This document shows, one piece after another, positions 8,703 through 17,237 of a stretch of DNA of 64,000 bases. The stretch covers positions 62,001 to 126,000 of the forward strand of contig NZ_JBJGXI010000006.1 in NCBI RefSeq assembly GCF_045635475.1, in the 5' to 3' direction. The notes under the pieces were generated by a model, which ran no database searches, was not told the DNA's origin, and saw only the letters and a list, made by a program, of their open reading frames with translations. Position 1 is the first letter of the stretch. Each line of letters opens with the position of its first letter. Origin of the DNA: JBJGXI01 sp045635475. Its GTDB lineage: Bacteria; Bacillota; Bacilli; Bacillales; Amphibacillaceae. The position numbers were made by a program, and so were the translations under genes.

Positions 8703-10463
8703 ATGAGAAAAACTAAAATTGTATGTACAATAGGACCAGCATCAGAAACAGTCGATCAACTGGTTCAATTAATTGAAGCTGGAATGAACGTAGCCCGTTT
8801 GAACTTCTCTCACGGTGATTTTGAAGAACATGGTCAACGAATTATAAACATTCGCGAAGCATGTGAAATTACAGGTAAAACTGTAGCTATTTTATTAGAT
8901 ACTAAAGGACCGGAAATCCGTACGGGTGTTTTAATAGATGGACAAGCACAACTAAATAAAGGGCAAACACTTTATGTATCGATGAATGAGATCGAAGGAA
9001 GCGCAGAACGAATTTCTGTTACTTATCCACAGCTAATTGAAGATGTGCATGTTGGTTCAAAATTATTACTTGATGATGGCCTTATCGAACTAGAAGTAAC
9101 AGATATTATTAAAGAACAAAATGAATTAAAGACTGTTGCATTAAACTCTGGACTATTAAAAAATAAAAAAGGTGTTAACGTACCAAATGTTAGTGTAAAC
9201 CTTCCAGGTATTACGGAAAAGGATGCAAATGATATCAAGTTTGGTATTGAACAAGGTGTTGATTTCATTGCAGCTTCATTTGTACGTCGTGCCACAGACA
9301 TCTTAGAAATACGTGAATTGTTAGAGAAAAATGGTGCGGATTATATTCAAATTATCCCTAAGATTGAAAACCAAGAAGGGGTAGATAATATTGACAGCAT
9401 CCTTCAAGTAAGTGATGGGTTAATGGTTGCAAGAGGAGACCTTGGAGTTGAAATTCCTCCTGAGGATGTACCACTTGTACAAAAGGATTTAATTCGTAAG
9501 TGTAATACAGCTGGTAAACCAGTAATTACAGCAACACAAATGTTAGATTCAATGCAACGTAATCCTCGTCCAACGAGAGCGGAAGCTTCTGATGTAGCGA
9601 ATGCGATTTTTGATGGAACAGATGCAATTATGCTTTCTGGTGAAACAGCTGCAGGGGATTATCCTGTTGAAGCGGTTAGAACGATGAGCAATATTGCTAC
9701 TAAAGCTGAAACTGCTTTAGACCATAAAACCATCTTAGACAAGCTTTCAAAATCTAGTGAAATTACAATTACCGACGCGATTAGCCAATCGGTTAATCAT
9801 TCCGCGATGAATTTGTCAGTGGATGCAATTATTACACCGACTGTTAGTGGTCATACAGCGAGAATGATTTCTAAATATCGTCCAGAGGCACCAATTGTTG
9901 CAGTAACTTTTGACGAAAAAGTTAGCAGACGATTAGCGCTTGTATGGGGTGTACAAGTAATTATAGGTGAATTAGCAACATCAACAGATGATGTGTTAGC
10001 AGTTGCTATTGAGCGCGGCTTAGCTACTGGTCACTTCAACAGAGGAGACAGAGTAATCATTACGGCAGGTGTTCCTGTTGGTGAAAGTGGTACAACGAAC
10101 TTAATGAAAGTTCATATCATCGGAGACGTGCTAGCTAAAGGACAGGGAATCGGAAAAGGAAGCGCACATGGTCGCGCTGTGATCGCAAGAAATGCTGATG
10201 AAGCGATTAACAAAGTGCAAAAAGGCGATATTGTGATAACTTATGGCACAGATAAAGACATGATGCCTGCGATAGAAAAGGCATCAGGTATTATTACGGA
10301 AGAAGGCGGACTAACATCTCATGCTGCTGTTGTTGGACTTAGCCTAGGTATTCCGGTAATTGTAGGCGTTGAGCGTGCAATTGATATTATTGAAGATGGT
10401 AAAGAACTGACCATGGATGCTAGCAAAGGCGATATTTACGAAGGTCATGCAAGCGTACTTTAA
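8703..10463 (+). CDS. pyk: Pyruvate kinase with C-terminal PEP-utiliser domain
   Basis: Transfers phosphate from phosphoenolpyruvate to ADP. The 586-residue length is that of the Bacillus form, which carries an extra ~110-residue C-terminal phosphohistidine-like domain. The catalytic barrel shows KIVCTIGPAS, LNFSHG, LLDTKGPEIRTG, and the active-site IPKIENQEG with its lysine. The extra domain carries GIITEEGGLTSHAAVVG, matching the His-containing swivelling domain of PEP synthase and PtsI, which is structural rather than catalytic in these kinases as far as I know. An AAGGAGG site precedes the start. Confidence 0.97.
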   Translation: MRKTKIVCTIGPASETVDQLVQLIEAGMNVARLNFSHGDFEEHGQRIINIREACEITGKTVAILLDTKGPEIRTGVLIDGQAQLNKGQTLYVSMNEIEGSAERISVTYPQLIEDVHVGSKLLLDDGLIELEVTDIIKEQNELKTVALNSGLLKNKKGVNVPNVSVNLPGITEKDANDIKFGIEQGVDFIAASFVRRATDILEIRELLEKNGADYIQIIPKIENQEGVDNIDSILQVSDGLMVARGDLGVEIPPEDVPLVQKDLIRKCNTAGKPVITATQMLDSMQRNPRPTRAEASDVANAIFDGTDAIMLSGETAAGDYPVEAVRTMSNIATKAETALDHKTILDKLSKSSEITITDAISQSVNHSAMNLSVDAIITPTVSGHTARMISKYRPEAPIVAVTFDEKVSRRLALVWGVQVIIGELATSTDDVLAVAIERGLATGHFNRGDRVIITAGVPVGESGTTNLMKVHIIGDVLAKGQGIGKGSAHGRAVIARNADEAINKVQKGDIVITYGTDKDMMPAIEKASGIITEEGGLTSHAAVVGLSLGIPVIVGVERAIDIIEDGKELTMDASKGDIYEGHASVL

Positions 10464-10474
10464 GATTAGCGTGA

Positions 10475-10508
10475 AATAGAAGGGGGAGAAATCTCCCTTC
10501 TATTTTCT
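10475..10508 (+). terminator. Terminator after pyk
   Basis: AATAGAAGGG.GGAG pairs with CTCCCTTCTATT around an AAAT loop, followed by a short T-rich stretch. It ends the pfkA-pyk unit, although fxsA follows closely and may receive readthrough. Confidence 0.7.
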
Positions 10509-10537
10509 TATTTTGTGATTTATGGAGGAGGATTCAC

Positions 10538-10930
10538 ATGTTTCGTTGGATTTTTCTACTTATACTAATTGTTCCTGCATTAGAAATAGGTGTGTTCCTT
10601 TATATTGGTGGGATCATTGGACCGTGGTGGGTAGTTTTACTTATTATATTTACTGGAGTTATTGGCGCATGGCTCGCAAGACAACAAGGCATGCAGGCGC
10701 TATATAATGCGAGGCAATCAATCAATATTGGACAACGTCCACAGGATGAAATATTTAATGGTATTTGTATTCTGATAGGAGCTATCCTGCTTTTAACACC
10801 TGGTTTTATAACTGATGCAGTCGGCTTTATTTTATTAATTCCAACAACAAGACGTCTGATTATATTATGGATGCAGGATATCGTAAGAAAATGGTTGGAG
10901 AAAGGTACGATTACAATCTTCAGAAGGTAA
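10538..10930 (+). CDS. FxsA-family membrane protein
   Basis: This 130-residue integral membrane protein has three to four hydrophobic helices (about residues 3-20, 25-45 and 75-100) and family text such as EIGVFLYIGGIIGPWWVVLLI and LLLTPGFITDAVGFILLIP. FxsA (YtzA in Bacillus) overproduction relieves phage T7 exclusion in E. coli F-plasmid strains; its normal role is unknown. An alternative frame starting at 10522 overlaps it and is not coding. The ATG follows TGGAGGAGG. Confidence 0.88.
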   Translation: MFRWIFLLILIVPALEIGVFLYIGGIIGPWWVVLLIIFTGVIGAWLARQQGMQALYNARQSINIGQRPQDEIFNGICILIGAILLLTPGFITDAVGFILLIPTTRRLIILWMQDIVRKWLEKGTITIFRR

Positions 10931-10942
10931 GTGCTATCAAGT

Positions 10943-10980
10943 AAAAGCCTAACTCACTATGATTTAGGCTTTTGCTATTT
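10943..10980. terminator. Terminator between fxsA and ytvI
   Basis: AAAAGCCTAA and TTTAGGCTTTT form a stem with an 11-base loop, and T/A-rich ends on both sides make it potentially bidirectional between the convergent genes fxsA and ytvI. Confidence 0.75.
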
Positions 10981-11047
10981 TTCACTAATAAGAGCTACCT
11001 TGCTATCAAATATTAATTTCTCTGACAAGGTGTTCTTGTGCTTTTGT

Positions 11048-12169
11048 TCAGTTACCTTTGATATACAACCATAGCTGCGTAAGTATTCCTGTATGATATA
11101 ACGTATTAATAATAACGAGCAAAATTGGTCCGAAAATCAGACCAGTAAATCCCCATAGTTGATACCCAGCGAATAGGGCAATAAGTGTTGCTAGAGGATT
11201 GATTCCAATGTTCGTTGACAAAATCTTTGGTTCCATGATTTGTCTTTGAATGATCACGACCATATATAAAATCGAAAGACCAATGCAAAAACTATAATCA
11301 TTGGTAAAGAACATATACAAAATCCAAGGTACAAATATGAGTCCCGTACCTAAATAAGGTAATAAATCAACTACACCAATAATAATCGCAATGGTGATAG
11401 CATAATCAACGCCTAATAAGAACAGTCCGATTAACACAATAATTGCTGTAATAGAGATTAAAGTAATTTGTGCTTTAAGAAACCCGAAAAATGCTTTCTT
11501 TAAACCATAAACGACATTCTTTGTTGACTCGTTTAGCCATGAGGGTGCTAGGTTAGTGAAATATTCTTTAAGCTTGTACCAATCCTTGCTAATAAAAAAG
11601 GTACCCATGAGTGAAAAAATAAAAACGGTTATATAACTAGGTAAGTTGCCTAATAAAACTGGGATATTCTTTAAAGTGTTATGCAATACATTTGCTCCAG
11701 AAGACGCGATTATTTCACCTAGCTTTTCGATTTGATTAATGATTACCGATTGTTGGCTAGGCTCTAAAATACTTAATAGAGACAGAAGTTTTTCATATTG
11801 CGGTATAATTTGCTCCGAAACAAAGATTTCAAAAAATGCAATCAGATTTATAAAATGTCCAGGGATTCTATCGGCTAAATAGGACGTACCATTAATTAGC
11901 TCAACGATCAATATCGTAATGATTCCAAAAATAACGAGTAGCAACATTAGCAGAACGAGTACAGTTGCAACCGCCCGTGTGACGTGCCATTTTCTTTCTA
12001 ACCAATTTACGATTGGATTAAATAAAAACGCAAGCATAAGCGCAATTAAAAACGGATACGTGTATTTAGTAACATAAACGAGTAATAATAAGGATAGAGA
12101 CACACTACTAAGGACGACAAGTAATCGAAGCAAACGATGAACGCTCGTATAATTCAAAAGGGAACTCAC
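11048..12169 (-). CDS. ytvI: AI-2E family transporter / sporulation membrane protein YtvI
   Basis: A 373-residue multi-pass membrane protein of the AI-2 exporter (PerM/YdiK) superfamily. Predicted helices cluster at residues 15-55, 65-95, around 160-190 and 215-345, with the family region LGVDYAITIAIIIGVVDLLPYLGTG and a C-terminal GFTGLIFGPI. In Bacillus the orthologue is annotated as a sporulation integral membrane protein; the transported substrate is unknown. The start is uncertain: the GTG at 12169 is very close to its AAAGGAT site, and a TTG at 12157 in the same frame has better spacing. Confidence 0.88.
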   Translation of the reverse strand: MSSLLNYTSVHRLLRLLVVLSSVSLSLLLLVYVTKYTYPFLIALMLAFLFNPIVNWLERKWHVTRAVATVLVLLMLLLVIFGIITILIVELINGTSYLADRIPGHFINLIAFFEIFVSEQIIPQYEKLLSLLSILEPSQQSVIINQIEKLGEIIASSGANVLHNTLKNIPVLLGNLPSYITVFIFSLMGTFFISKDWYKLKEYFTNLAPSWLNESTKNVVYGLKKAFFGFLKAQITLISITAIIVLIGLFLLGVDYAITIAIIIGVVDLLPYLGTGLIFVPWILYMFFTNDYSFCIGLSILYMVVIIQRQIMEPKILSTNIGINPLATLIALFAGYQLWGFTGLIFGPILLVIINTLYHTGILTQLWLYIKGN

Positions 12170-12273
12170 ATCCTTTCATTATTATTTTTGTCAGTTATTT
12201 CGTTCCTGCGGTAACGATGAATGAACAAGCATATAAATGCGTTGTAAGATGATATTCAAGGAGACCGTCATTC

Positions 12274-12738
12274 ATGTTAAATCAATCCACAATATTTTTA
12301 CTTATTTTATTTATATTAGGTTACATAGGGAAAAATCAGTCAATTATGATAGCTGTATATATTTTGTTAGGAATAAAGCTGTTCCAATTAGATGATAAAG
12401 TGTTTCCTTATTTGCAGGATAAGGGGATTAGTTTAGGTGTTACTATTATTACAATTGCTGTCCTTGTGCCGATTGCTACAGGCGAAATTGGCTTTAAAGA
12501 GCTGCTTAGCAGTGTTAAATCCTACTATGCATGGATTGCCCTTGGTGCAGGTATGTTTGTTGCAATAATCGCACGTAATGGGCTCAGTCTATTGGCCGAT
12601 GATCCTCACTTAACAGCAGCTCTGGTGATGGGTACAATTTTGGCCGTGGTATTTTTTCAAGGTGTGGCGGTCGGTCCTTTAATTGGGGCTGGGATTGCAT
12701 TTTTGATAATGAAAATGGTCGATGCCATCATTGGTTAG
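12274..12738 (+). CDS. ytwI: DUF441 membrane protein (YtwI)
   Basis: A 154-residue integral membrane protein made almost entirely of four hydrophobic helices, with the DUF441 features GYIGKNQSIMIA, DKGISLGVTIITIAVLVPIATG and GPLIGAGIAF. Its function is unknown. It sits immediately upstream of citZ as in B. subtilis. The ATG follows AAGGAGACC. Confidence 0.88.
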   Translation: MLNQSTIFLLILFILGYIGKNQSIMIAVYILLGIKLFQLDDKVFPYLQDKGISLGVTIITIAVLVPIATGEIGFKELLSSVKSYYAWIALGAGMFVAIIARNGLSLLADDPHLTAALVMGTILAVVFFQGVAVGPLIGAGIAFLIMKMVDAIIG

Positions 12739-12810
12739 AAACAAAAAATGGGTAAAATGTAACTATTCTCTAACGTTTTTTCTTCTTTTTTAAAAAATTA
12801 ATCGTTTTCA

Positions 12811-12840
12811 TTTACAATAAAATTCTATATTGTTTATAAT
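12811..12840 (+). promoter_or_regulatory. Probable sigma-A promoter of citZ-icd-mdh
   Basis: TTTACA (12811-12816), an 18-base spacer and a perfect TATAAT (12835-12840) lie about 150 bases before citZ. In B. subtilis this promoter is repressed by CcpC (ATAA-N7-TTAT) and CcpA; I do not see a clean match to either site here. Confidence 0.6.
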
Positions 12841-12904
12841 TGAAGATGGGGACAAATTAAAAGCATATGGAAAATTATGCAATTGATTGATGAGATGCTT
12901 CCTA

Positions 12905-12952
12905 ACCTAATCTAATTTACTGTCATTTATGTTATATTGCAGGAGATTAGGT
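12905..12952 (+). promoter_or_regulatory. Inverted repeat in the citZ leader
   Basis: ACCTAATCT at 12905-12913 is exactly complementary to AGATTAGGT at 12944-12952, with 30 bases between. It lies downstream of the predicted promoter and 40 bases before citZ, so the mRNA leader can form a 9-bp stem-loop. The B. subtilis citZ leader has a stem-loop bound by aconitase; equivalence here is inference. Confidence 0.45.
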
Positions 12953-12992
12953 AGTCGAAGAAATTGATTCCAAAGAAAAGGAGAGGGATATT

Positions 12993-14108
12993 ATGACAAC
13001 CACTAAGGGACTTGAAGGGGTTATTGCTGCCGAGTCATCAATTAGTTCGATTATAGATGACCAACTTACGTATGCTGGTTACTCAATTGATGATCTTGCA
13101 GAGAATTCTAGCTTTGAGGAAGTAATTTATCTGTTATGGAACAAGCGCCTTCCAAATACTAGTGAATTATCTGAAATTAAAAGTCAGCTCGCCGATAATA
13201 TGGAAATACCTAAACAGGTAATAGATCATTTCCATTCCTATGATTTATCTAAGGTCCATCCGATGGCTGCTTTGCGTACGGCTATATCTATGCTTAGCCT
13301 TGACGATTCAGAAGCGGATGTAATGGAACCTAGTGCTAATTTACGAAAGGCTATACGTATCCAAGCAAAGATTCCTACAGTAGTTACAGCATTTGCTCGT
13401 ATTCGTAATGGTAAAGAGCCTGTTGCTCCGAAAAAAGAGCTTAGCTTCGCAGCTAATTTCTTGTACATGTTAAATGGGGAAGAACCTAAGGACCTTGAAA
13501 TTGAAGCAATAAATAAAGCATTAGTACTTCATGCTGACCATGAATTAAATGCTTCTACTTTTACTGCTAGAGTATGTGTAGCAACTCTATCTGATGTCTA
13601 TTCTGGAATAACTTCAGCAATCGGTGCGCTAAAAGGACCATTACATGGTGGAGCAAATGAGCGTGTCATGAAGATGCTTTCAGAAATTGGTGAAGTAGAT
13701 AATGCAATTCCGTATATTAAAGAAAAGTTAGCGAACAAAGAAAAAATTATGGGTATGGGCCATCGTGTTTATAGAAATGGCGATCCTCGTGCGAAGCATC
13801 TGGAGAAGATGTCTAGAGAGTTAACTGAGTTAACTGGACAATCGAAATGGTATCAGATGTCTACTAAAATTGAAGAATATATCAAAACAGAAAAAGGCTT
13901 GCCAGCAAATGTAGATTTCTACTCTGCATCTGTTTACCATAGTCTTGGAATCGATCACGATTTATTTACACCTATCTTTGCGATCAGTCGTGTATCTGGT
14001 TGGTTAGCTCATATTCTAGAGCAATATGATAACAACCGTTTAATTCGTCCACGTGCAGAATATGTGGGACCAAAAGGACAGAAGTACACACCGATTGAAG
14101 AAAGATAA
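12993..14108 (+). CDS. citZ: Citrate synthase
   Basis: Condenses acetyl-CoA with oxaloacetate to citrate. The 371-residue protein is the small type-II-like Gram-positive citrate synthase. Catalytic features are visible: the first His in LKGPLHGGANERVMKML, the second in GMGHRVYRNGDPRAKHL, and the Asp in VDFYSASVYHSLGIDHDLFTP, followed by RVSGWLAHILEQ. The ATG follows AAAGGAGAGGG. It is the first gene of citZ-icd-mdh. Confidence 0.97.
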   Translation: MTTTKGLEGVIAAESSISSIIDDQLTYAGYSIDDLAENSSFEEVIYLLWNKRLPNTSELSEIKSQLADNMEIPKQVIDHFHSYDLSKVHPMAALRTAISMLSLDDSEADVMEPSANLRKAIRIQAKIPTVVTAFARIRNGKEPVAPKKELSFAANFLYMLNGEEPKDLEIEAINKALVLHADHELNASTFTARVCVATLSDVYSGITSAIGALKGPLHGGANERVMKMLSEIGEVDNAIPYIKEKLANKEKIMGMGHRVYRNGDPRAKHLEKMSRELTELTGQSKWYQMSTKIEEYIKTEKGLPANVDFYSASVYHSLGIDHDLFTPIFAISRVSGWLAHILEQYDNNRLIRPRAEYVGPKGQKYTPIEER

Positions 14109-14121
14109 AGATTGGTTCTGT

Positions 14122-14164
14122 AGCCGGTGTTAAACCGGCTTCTTCGTGTGCAGAGATATCTGCA
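14122..14164 (+). other. Two small hairpins between citZ and icd
   Basis: AGCCGGT/ACCGGCT (14122-14140) and TGCAGA-GATA-TCTGCA (14149-14164) form consecutive stems without a proper T run. They may be a weak terminator or RNA-processing sites that set relative citZ and icd levels within the operon. Confidence 0.45.
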
Positions 14165-14244
14165 AAAATAATTCGTTTAACTGTATAACTGCTTACAGAA
14201 TATGATACTATTTAAGCGTAATGATAAGAATGGAGGAAGTAAAC

Positions 14245-15516
14245 ATGACACAAGGTGAAAAAATCACAGTAGATAATGGGGTTGTACAAACACCAAACAA
14301 TCCAATCATTCCTTTTATCGAGGGTGACGGTACAGGTCCAGATATTTGGGCTTCTGCAAAACGCGTTATTGAAGCTGCAGTAGAAAAGGCTTATAAAGGT
14401 GAAAAAGGAATTGTTTGGAAAGAGGTTTATGCTGGTCAAAAAGCTTATGATCGTACACAAGAATGGCTTCCAAATGATACATTAGATGCAATCAGAGAAT
14501 ATAAAATCGCAATTAAAGGACCTTTAACTACACCAATCGGTGGAGGAATTCGTTCATTAAACGTAGCATTAAGACAAGAACTTGATTTATTTACTTGCTT
14601 ACGTCCAGTTCGTTACTTTGCAGGTGTTCCATCTCCTGTAAAACGTCCAGAAGATACTGATATGGTTATTTTCCGTGAAAATACAGAAGATATTTATGCA
14701 GGTATCGAATGGCAAAAAGGTTCTCCAGAAGTGAAAAAGGTAATTGAGTTTCTAGAGAAAGAAATGGGTGTACATAATATCCGCTTTCCTGAAACATCAG
14801 GTATTGGTATTAAACCAGTATCAGAAGAAGGAACGAAGCGCTTAGTCCGTTCTGCAATTGAGTATGCTATCAATGAAGGCAGAAAGAGTGTAACACTTGT
14901 CCATAAAGGTAATATCATGAAATTTACCGAAGGGGCTTTTAAAAACTGGGGCTATGAGCTGGCAGAGCAGGAATATGGAGATAAAGTATTTACTTGGGCA
15001 GAATATGACGAAATCGTTGAAAAAGAAGGTAGAGACGCAGCGGATAAAGCACAAGCTGCTGCTGAACAAGCTGGAAAAATTATCGTTAAAGATGCGATTG
15101 CTGATATCTTCCTACAACAAATTCTTACAAGGCCAAAAGAATTCGATGTTGTTGCAACAATGAATTTAAATGGTGACTATGTTTCTGATGCACTTGCTGC
15201 ACAAGTTGGTGGAATCGGTATTGCTCCTGGAGCAAATATTAATTATGAAACAGGTCATGCTATCTTTGAAGCTACACATGGTACTGCACCAAAGTATGCT
15301 GGGTTGGACAAAGTGAACCCATCTTCTGTAATCTTATCTGGTGTATTAATGCTTGAACACTTAGGATGGAGAGAAGCGGCAGACTTAATTACAAAATCAA
15401 TGGATAAAACAATTGGTTCAAAGGTAGTTACGTATGATTTTGCACGTATGATGGAAGGCGCAACAGAAGTAAAAACATCTGAATTCGGTGATGAGCTAAT
15501 TAAAAACATGGACTAA
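14245..15516 (+). CDS. icd: NADP-dependent isocitrate dehydrogenase
   Basis: Oxidises isocitrate to 2-oxoglutarate with NADP. The 423-residue protein from ATG 14245 matches the B. subtilis length; an upstream in-frame ATG at 14221 lies before the TGGAGGAAG site and is rejected. Signatures are NNPIIPFIEGDGTGPDIW, the substrate-binding GGGIRSLNVALRQ (whose Ser is the phosphorylation-loop residue), IFRENTEDIYAGIEW, and the NADP region HGTAPKYAGLDKVNP. Second gene of the TCA operon. Confidence 0.97.
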   Translation: MTQGEKITVDNGVVQTPNNPIIPFIEGDGTGPDIWASAKRVIEAAVEKAYKGEKGIVWKEVYAGQKAYDRTQEWLPNDTLDAIREYKIAIKGPLTTPIGGGIRSLNVALRQELDLFTCLRPVRYFAGVPSPVKRPEDTDMVIFRENTEDIYAGIEWQKGSPEVKKVIEFLEKEMGVHNIRFPETSGIGIKPVSEEGTKRLVRSAIEYAINEGRKSVTLVHKGNIMKFTEGAFKNWGYELAEQEYGDKVFTWAEYDEIVEKEGRDAADKAQAAAEQAGKIIVKDAIADIFLQQILTRPKEFDVVATMNLNGDYVSDALAAQVGGIGIAPGANINYETGHAIFEATHGTAPKYAGLDKVNPSSVILSGVLMLEHLGWREAADLITKSMDKTIGSKVVTYDFARMMEGATEVKTSEFGDELIKNMD

Positions 15517-15531
15517 GGAGTGCATGCAAAC

Positions 15532-16470
15532 ATGGTTTTAACAAGGAGAAAAGTGTCCGTAATCGGTGGTGGATTTACTGGAGCAACTACTGCACTTATG
15601 ATTGCACAAAAAGAACTGGCCGATGTTGTGTTAGTTGATATACCTAATATGGAAGACCCTACGAAAGGGAAAACATTGGATATGCTAGAAGCAAGCCCTG
15701 TGCAAGGCTTTGATGCAAATATCATTGGTACGTCGCACTACGAAGACACAGCAGGATCTGATGTGGTGATTATTACTGCTGGAATTGCACGTAAACCTGG
15801 AATGAGTCGTGACGACCTTGTTAATACCAATGCGAAAATAATGAAAACTGTCACACAGGACATTGTCAAACATTCACCGGAAACAACGATTATTGTTTTA
15901 ACTAACCCAGTGGATGCAATGACCTATACCGTGTTTAAAGAATCTGGTTTCCCGAAACATCGTGTGATTGGACAATCTGGTGTTCTGGATACAGCAAGAT
16001 TCCGTACATTCGTTGCACAAGAATTGAACGTCTCGGTCAAGGATGTATCTGGATTTGTATTAGGTGGACACGGTGATGACATGGTTCCATTAATTCGTTA
16101 TTCGTATGCTGGTGGAATTCCTTTGGAAAAGTTAATACCACAGGACCGCTTAGATGCGATTGTGGAACGTACACGTAAAGGTGGCGGAGAGATTGTCGGT
16201 TTACTAGGAAATGGCAGTGCATATTACGCACCTGCAGCATCCATAACAGTAATGGCTGAAGCAATCTTGAAGGATCAACGACGAATTCTTCCGGCAATTG
16301 CTTATCTTGAAGGAGAGTATGGCTACACTGACATCTATTTAGGTGTTCCTACTATTCTTGGTGCAAATGGAATTGAAGAGATCATCGAACTTGATTTAAC
16401 AGAAGAGGAAATAGCTGCATTAGATCAATCAGCAGATTCTGTTAAGAAAGTTCTAGATGTATTAGAATAG
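15532..16470 (+). CDS. mdh: Malate dehydrogenase (LDH-like)
   Basis: NAD-dependent interconversion of malate and oxaloacetate. The 312-residue protein starts with the Rossmann motif VSVIGGGFTGATTA, has an acidic NAD-selecting residue in VVLVDIPNMED, the substrate arginine loop ARKPGMSRDDL, NPVDAMTY, and the catalytic His in GFVLGGHGDDMV. A GTG at 15520 in frame would add four residues, but it overlaps the AAGGAG site, so ATG 15532 is preferred. Third gene of the citZ-icd-mdh operon. Confidence 0.97.
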   Translation: MVLTRRKVSVIGGGFTGATTALMIAQKELADVVLVDIPNMEDPTKGKTLDMLEASPVQGFDANIIGTSHYEDTAGSDVVIITAGIARKPGMSRDDLVNTNAKIMKTVTQDIVKHSPETTIIVLTNPVDAMTYTVFKESGFPKHRVIGQSGVLDTARFRTFVAQELNVSVKDVSGFVLGGHGDDMVPLIRYSYAGGIPLEKLIPQDRLDAIVERTRKGGGEIVGLLGNGSAYYAPAASITVMAEAILKDQRRILPAIAYLEGEYGYTDIYLGVPTILGANGIEEIIELDLTEEEIAALDQSADSVKKVLDVLE

Positions 16471-16483
16471 CTGGATGTAAGAG

Positions 16484-16526
16484 GGGTTGTGTTTAGTTGG
16501 TGTGCCGACTAACACAACCCTTTCGT
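16484..16526 (+). terminator. Strong terminator after mdh
   Basis: A stem of about 16 bp (GGGTTGTGTT...AACACAACCC, with one bulge and one G-T pair) around a TGTG loop is followed by TTTCGTTTT. It ends the TCA operon. Confidence 0.85.
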
Positions 16527-16623
16527 TTTATAGCCAGCTAGGCTCTTTTTCGTAAAGTATGTTGCTTCATAGTTGAAGTAAAATGCGTCTCAGTTTGGCG
16601 AGTGCGAGTGCTTGACCCGCTCC

Positions 16624-16730
16624 GGAAATGCCCTTCGCTTTCCGCGGGGGGCTAGTGAGCCTCCTCGTCGCTTCGCTCCTGCGGGGTCTCACTTAGGCCG
16701 CTAGTCCCGCAGGAGTCGAAGGGCATTTCC
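16624..16730. repeat. Palindromic intergenic repeat, copy A
   Basis: GGAAATGCCCTTCG at 16624-16637 is exactly complementary to CGAAGGGCATTTCC at 16717-16730. Inside, CTCCTGCGGG pairs with CCCGCAGGAG. The core (TTTCCGCGGGG ... CTCCTGCGGGG) is locally GC-rich, unlike surrounding genes. I recall similar elements in many Bacillaceae intergenic regions, but could not check. No coding sequence is evident between 16530 and 17140. Confidence 0.75.
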
Positions 16731-16752
16731 TCCGCTGTTAACTGGATTGCTT

Positions 16753-16793
16753 CTTACGTCGGGTGGTGATTGGAGCTCCAGGCAGTCGACTCC
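16753..16793. repeat. Partial second repeat unit shared with 35592-35629
   Basis: A 25-base stretch at 16769-16793 is identical to the minus strand of 35592-35616. The adjoining CTTACGTCGGGTG at 16753-16765 also matches, with a 3-base GTG insertion here. It appears to be one arm of the hairpin element seen complete at 35440-35610. Confidence 0.75.
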
Positions 16794-16934
16794 AGCAGGA
16801 ATAATGGCCTAAATGAGACAGGTTACGCTTTTTCAAATCCGTTTAGTGTTCTAACACTTTTCACCGTTGCTTTATGGTGTTGTGTCTATTGAGTCCGGCA
16901 TTACCTACTATTAGTAAACCTATGTCAGTGGAGG

Positions 16935-17035
16935 CAGAATACTTCGACTCCTGCGGGAAAAAAGAGCCGGGACGAGACTCCGAAAACATTAGTTCGAGGA
17001 GGCTCGTCGCTCCCCGCGGAAAGCGAAGTATTCTG
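16935..17035. repeat. Palindromic intergenic repeat, copy B (inverted relative to A)
   Basis: CAGAATACTTCG at 16935-16946 pairs exactly with CGAAGTATTCTG at 17024-17035. The core has ACTCCTGCGGG on the left and CCCGCGGAAAGC on the right, the reverse of copy A. The terminal arm sequence differs from copy A but is self-complementary in both. Confidence 0.75.
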
Positions 17036-17141
17036 ACGGAACGGGTGATAGCACTATCCCAACCACTACGACGCATTTTAGCTATTTTCCACAATAAAAA
17101 TAGCCATTTTTAAGGGAAGATGAAGCAATTGTAAATAAACT

Positions 17142-17167
17142 TTTACATATCTAACACAAGGTTTATA
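17142..17167 (+). promoter_or_regulatory. Possible PhoP boxes upstream of phoPR
   Basis: TTTACA, CTAACA and TTTATA occur at roughly one-helical-turn spacing (starts 17142, 17151, 17162), resembling the TT(A/T/C)ACA direct repeats bound by PhoP. Autoregulation of phoPR is known in B. subtilis. The match is suggestive only. Confidence 0.35.
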
Positions 17168-17237
17168 CTTCGATAGTATTCACATAGTCAGTCCTACATT
17201 GTATGATGAAAATAGACTAAAAGATGAGGTGAGTACT

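Noticed and set aside
12811..12840. A CcpC site (ATAA-N7-TTAT) at the citZ promoter
   Set aside because: The only paired ATAA and TTAT near the promoter are 13 bases apart, not seven, so I do not claim the site.
14842..15163. Open frames on both strands inside icd
   Set aside because: They lie entirely within the well-conserved icd gene, have no ribosome sites, and their translations look like out-of-frame shadows.
16861..17113. Overlapping open frames of 77-79 codons across repeat copy B
   Set aside because: They are generated by the GC-rich palindromic repeat, occur on both strands at once, and lack ribosome sites.
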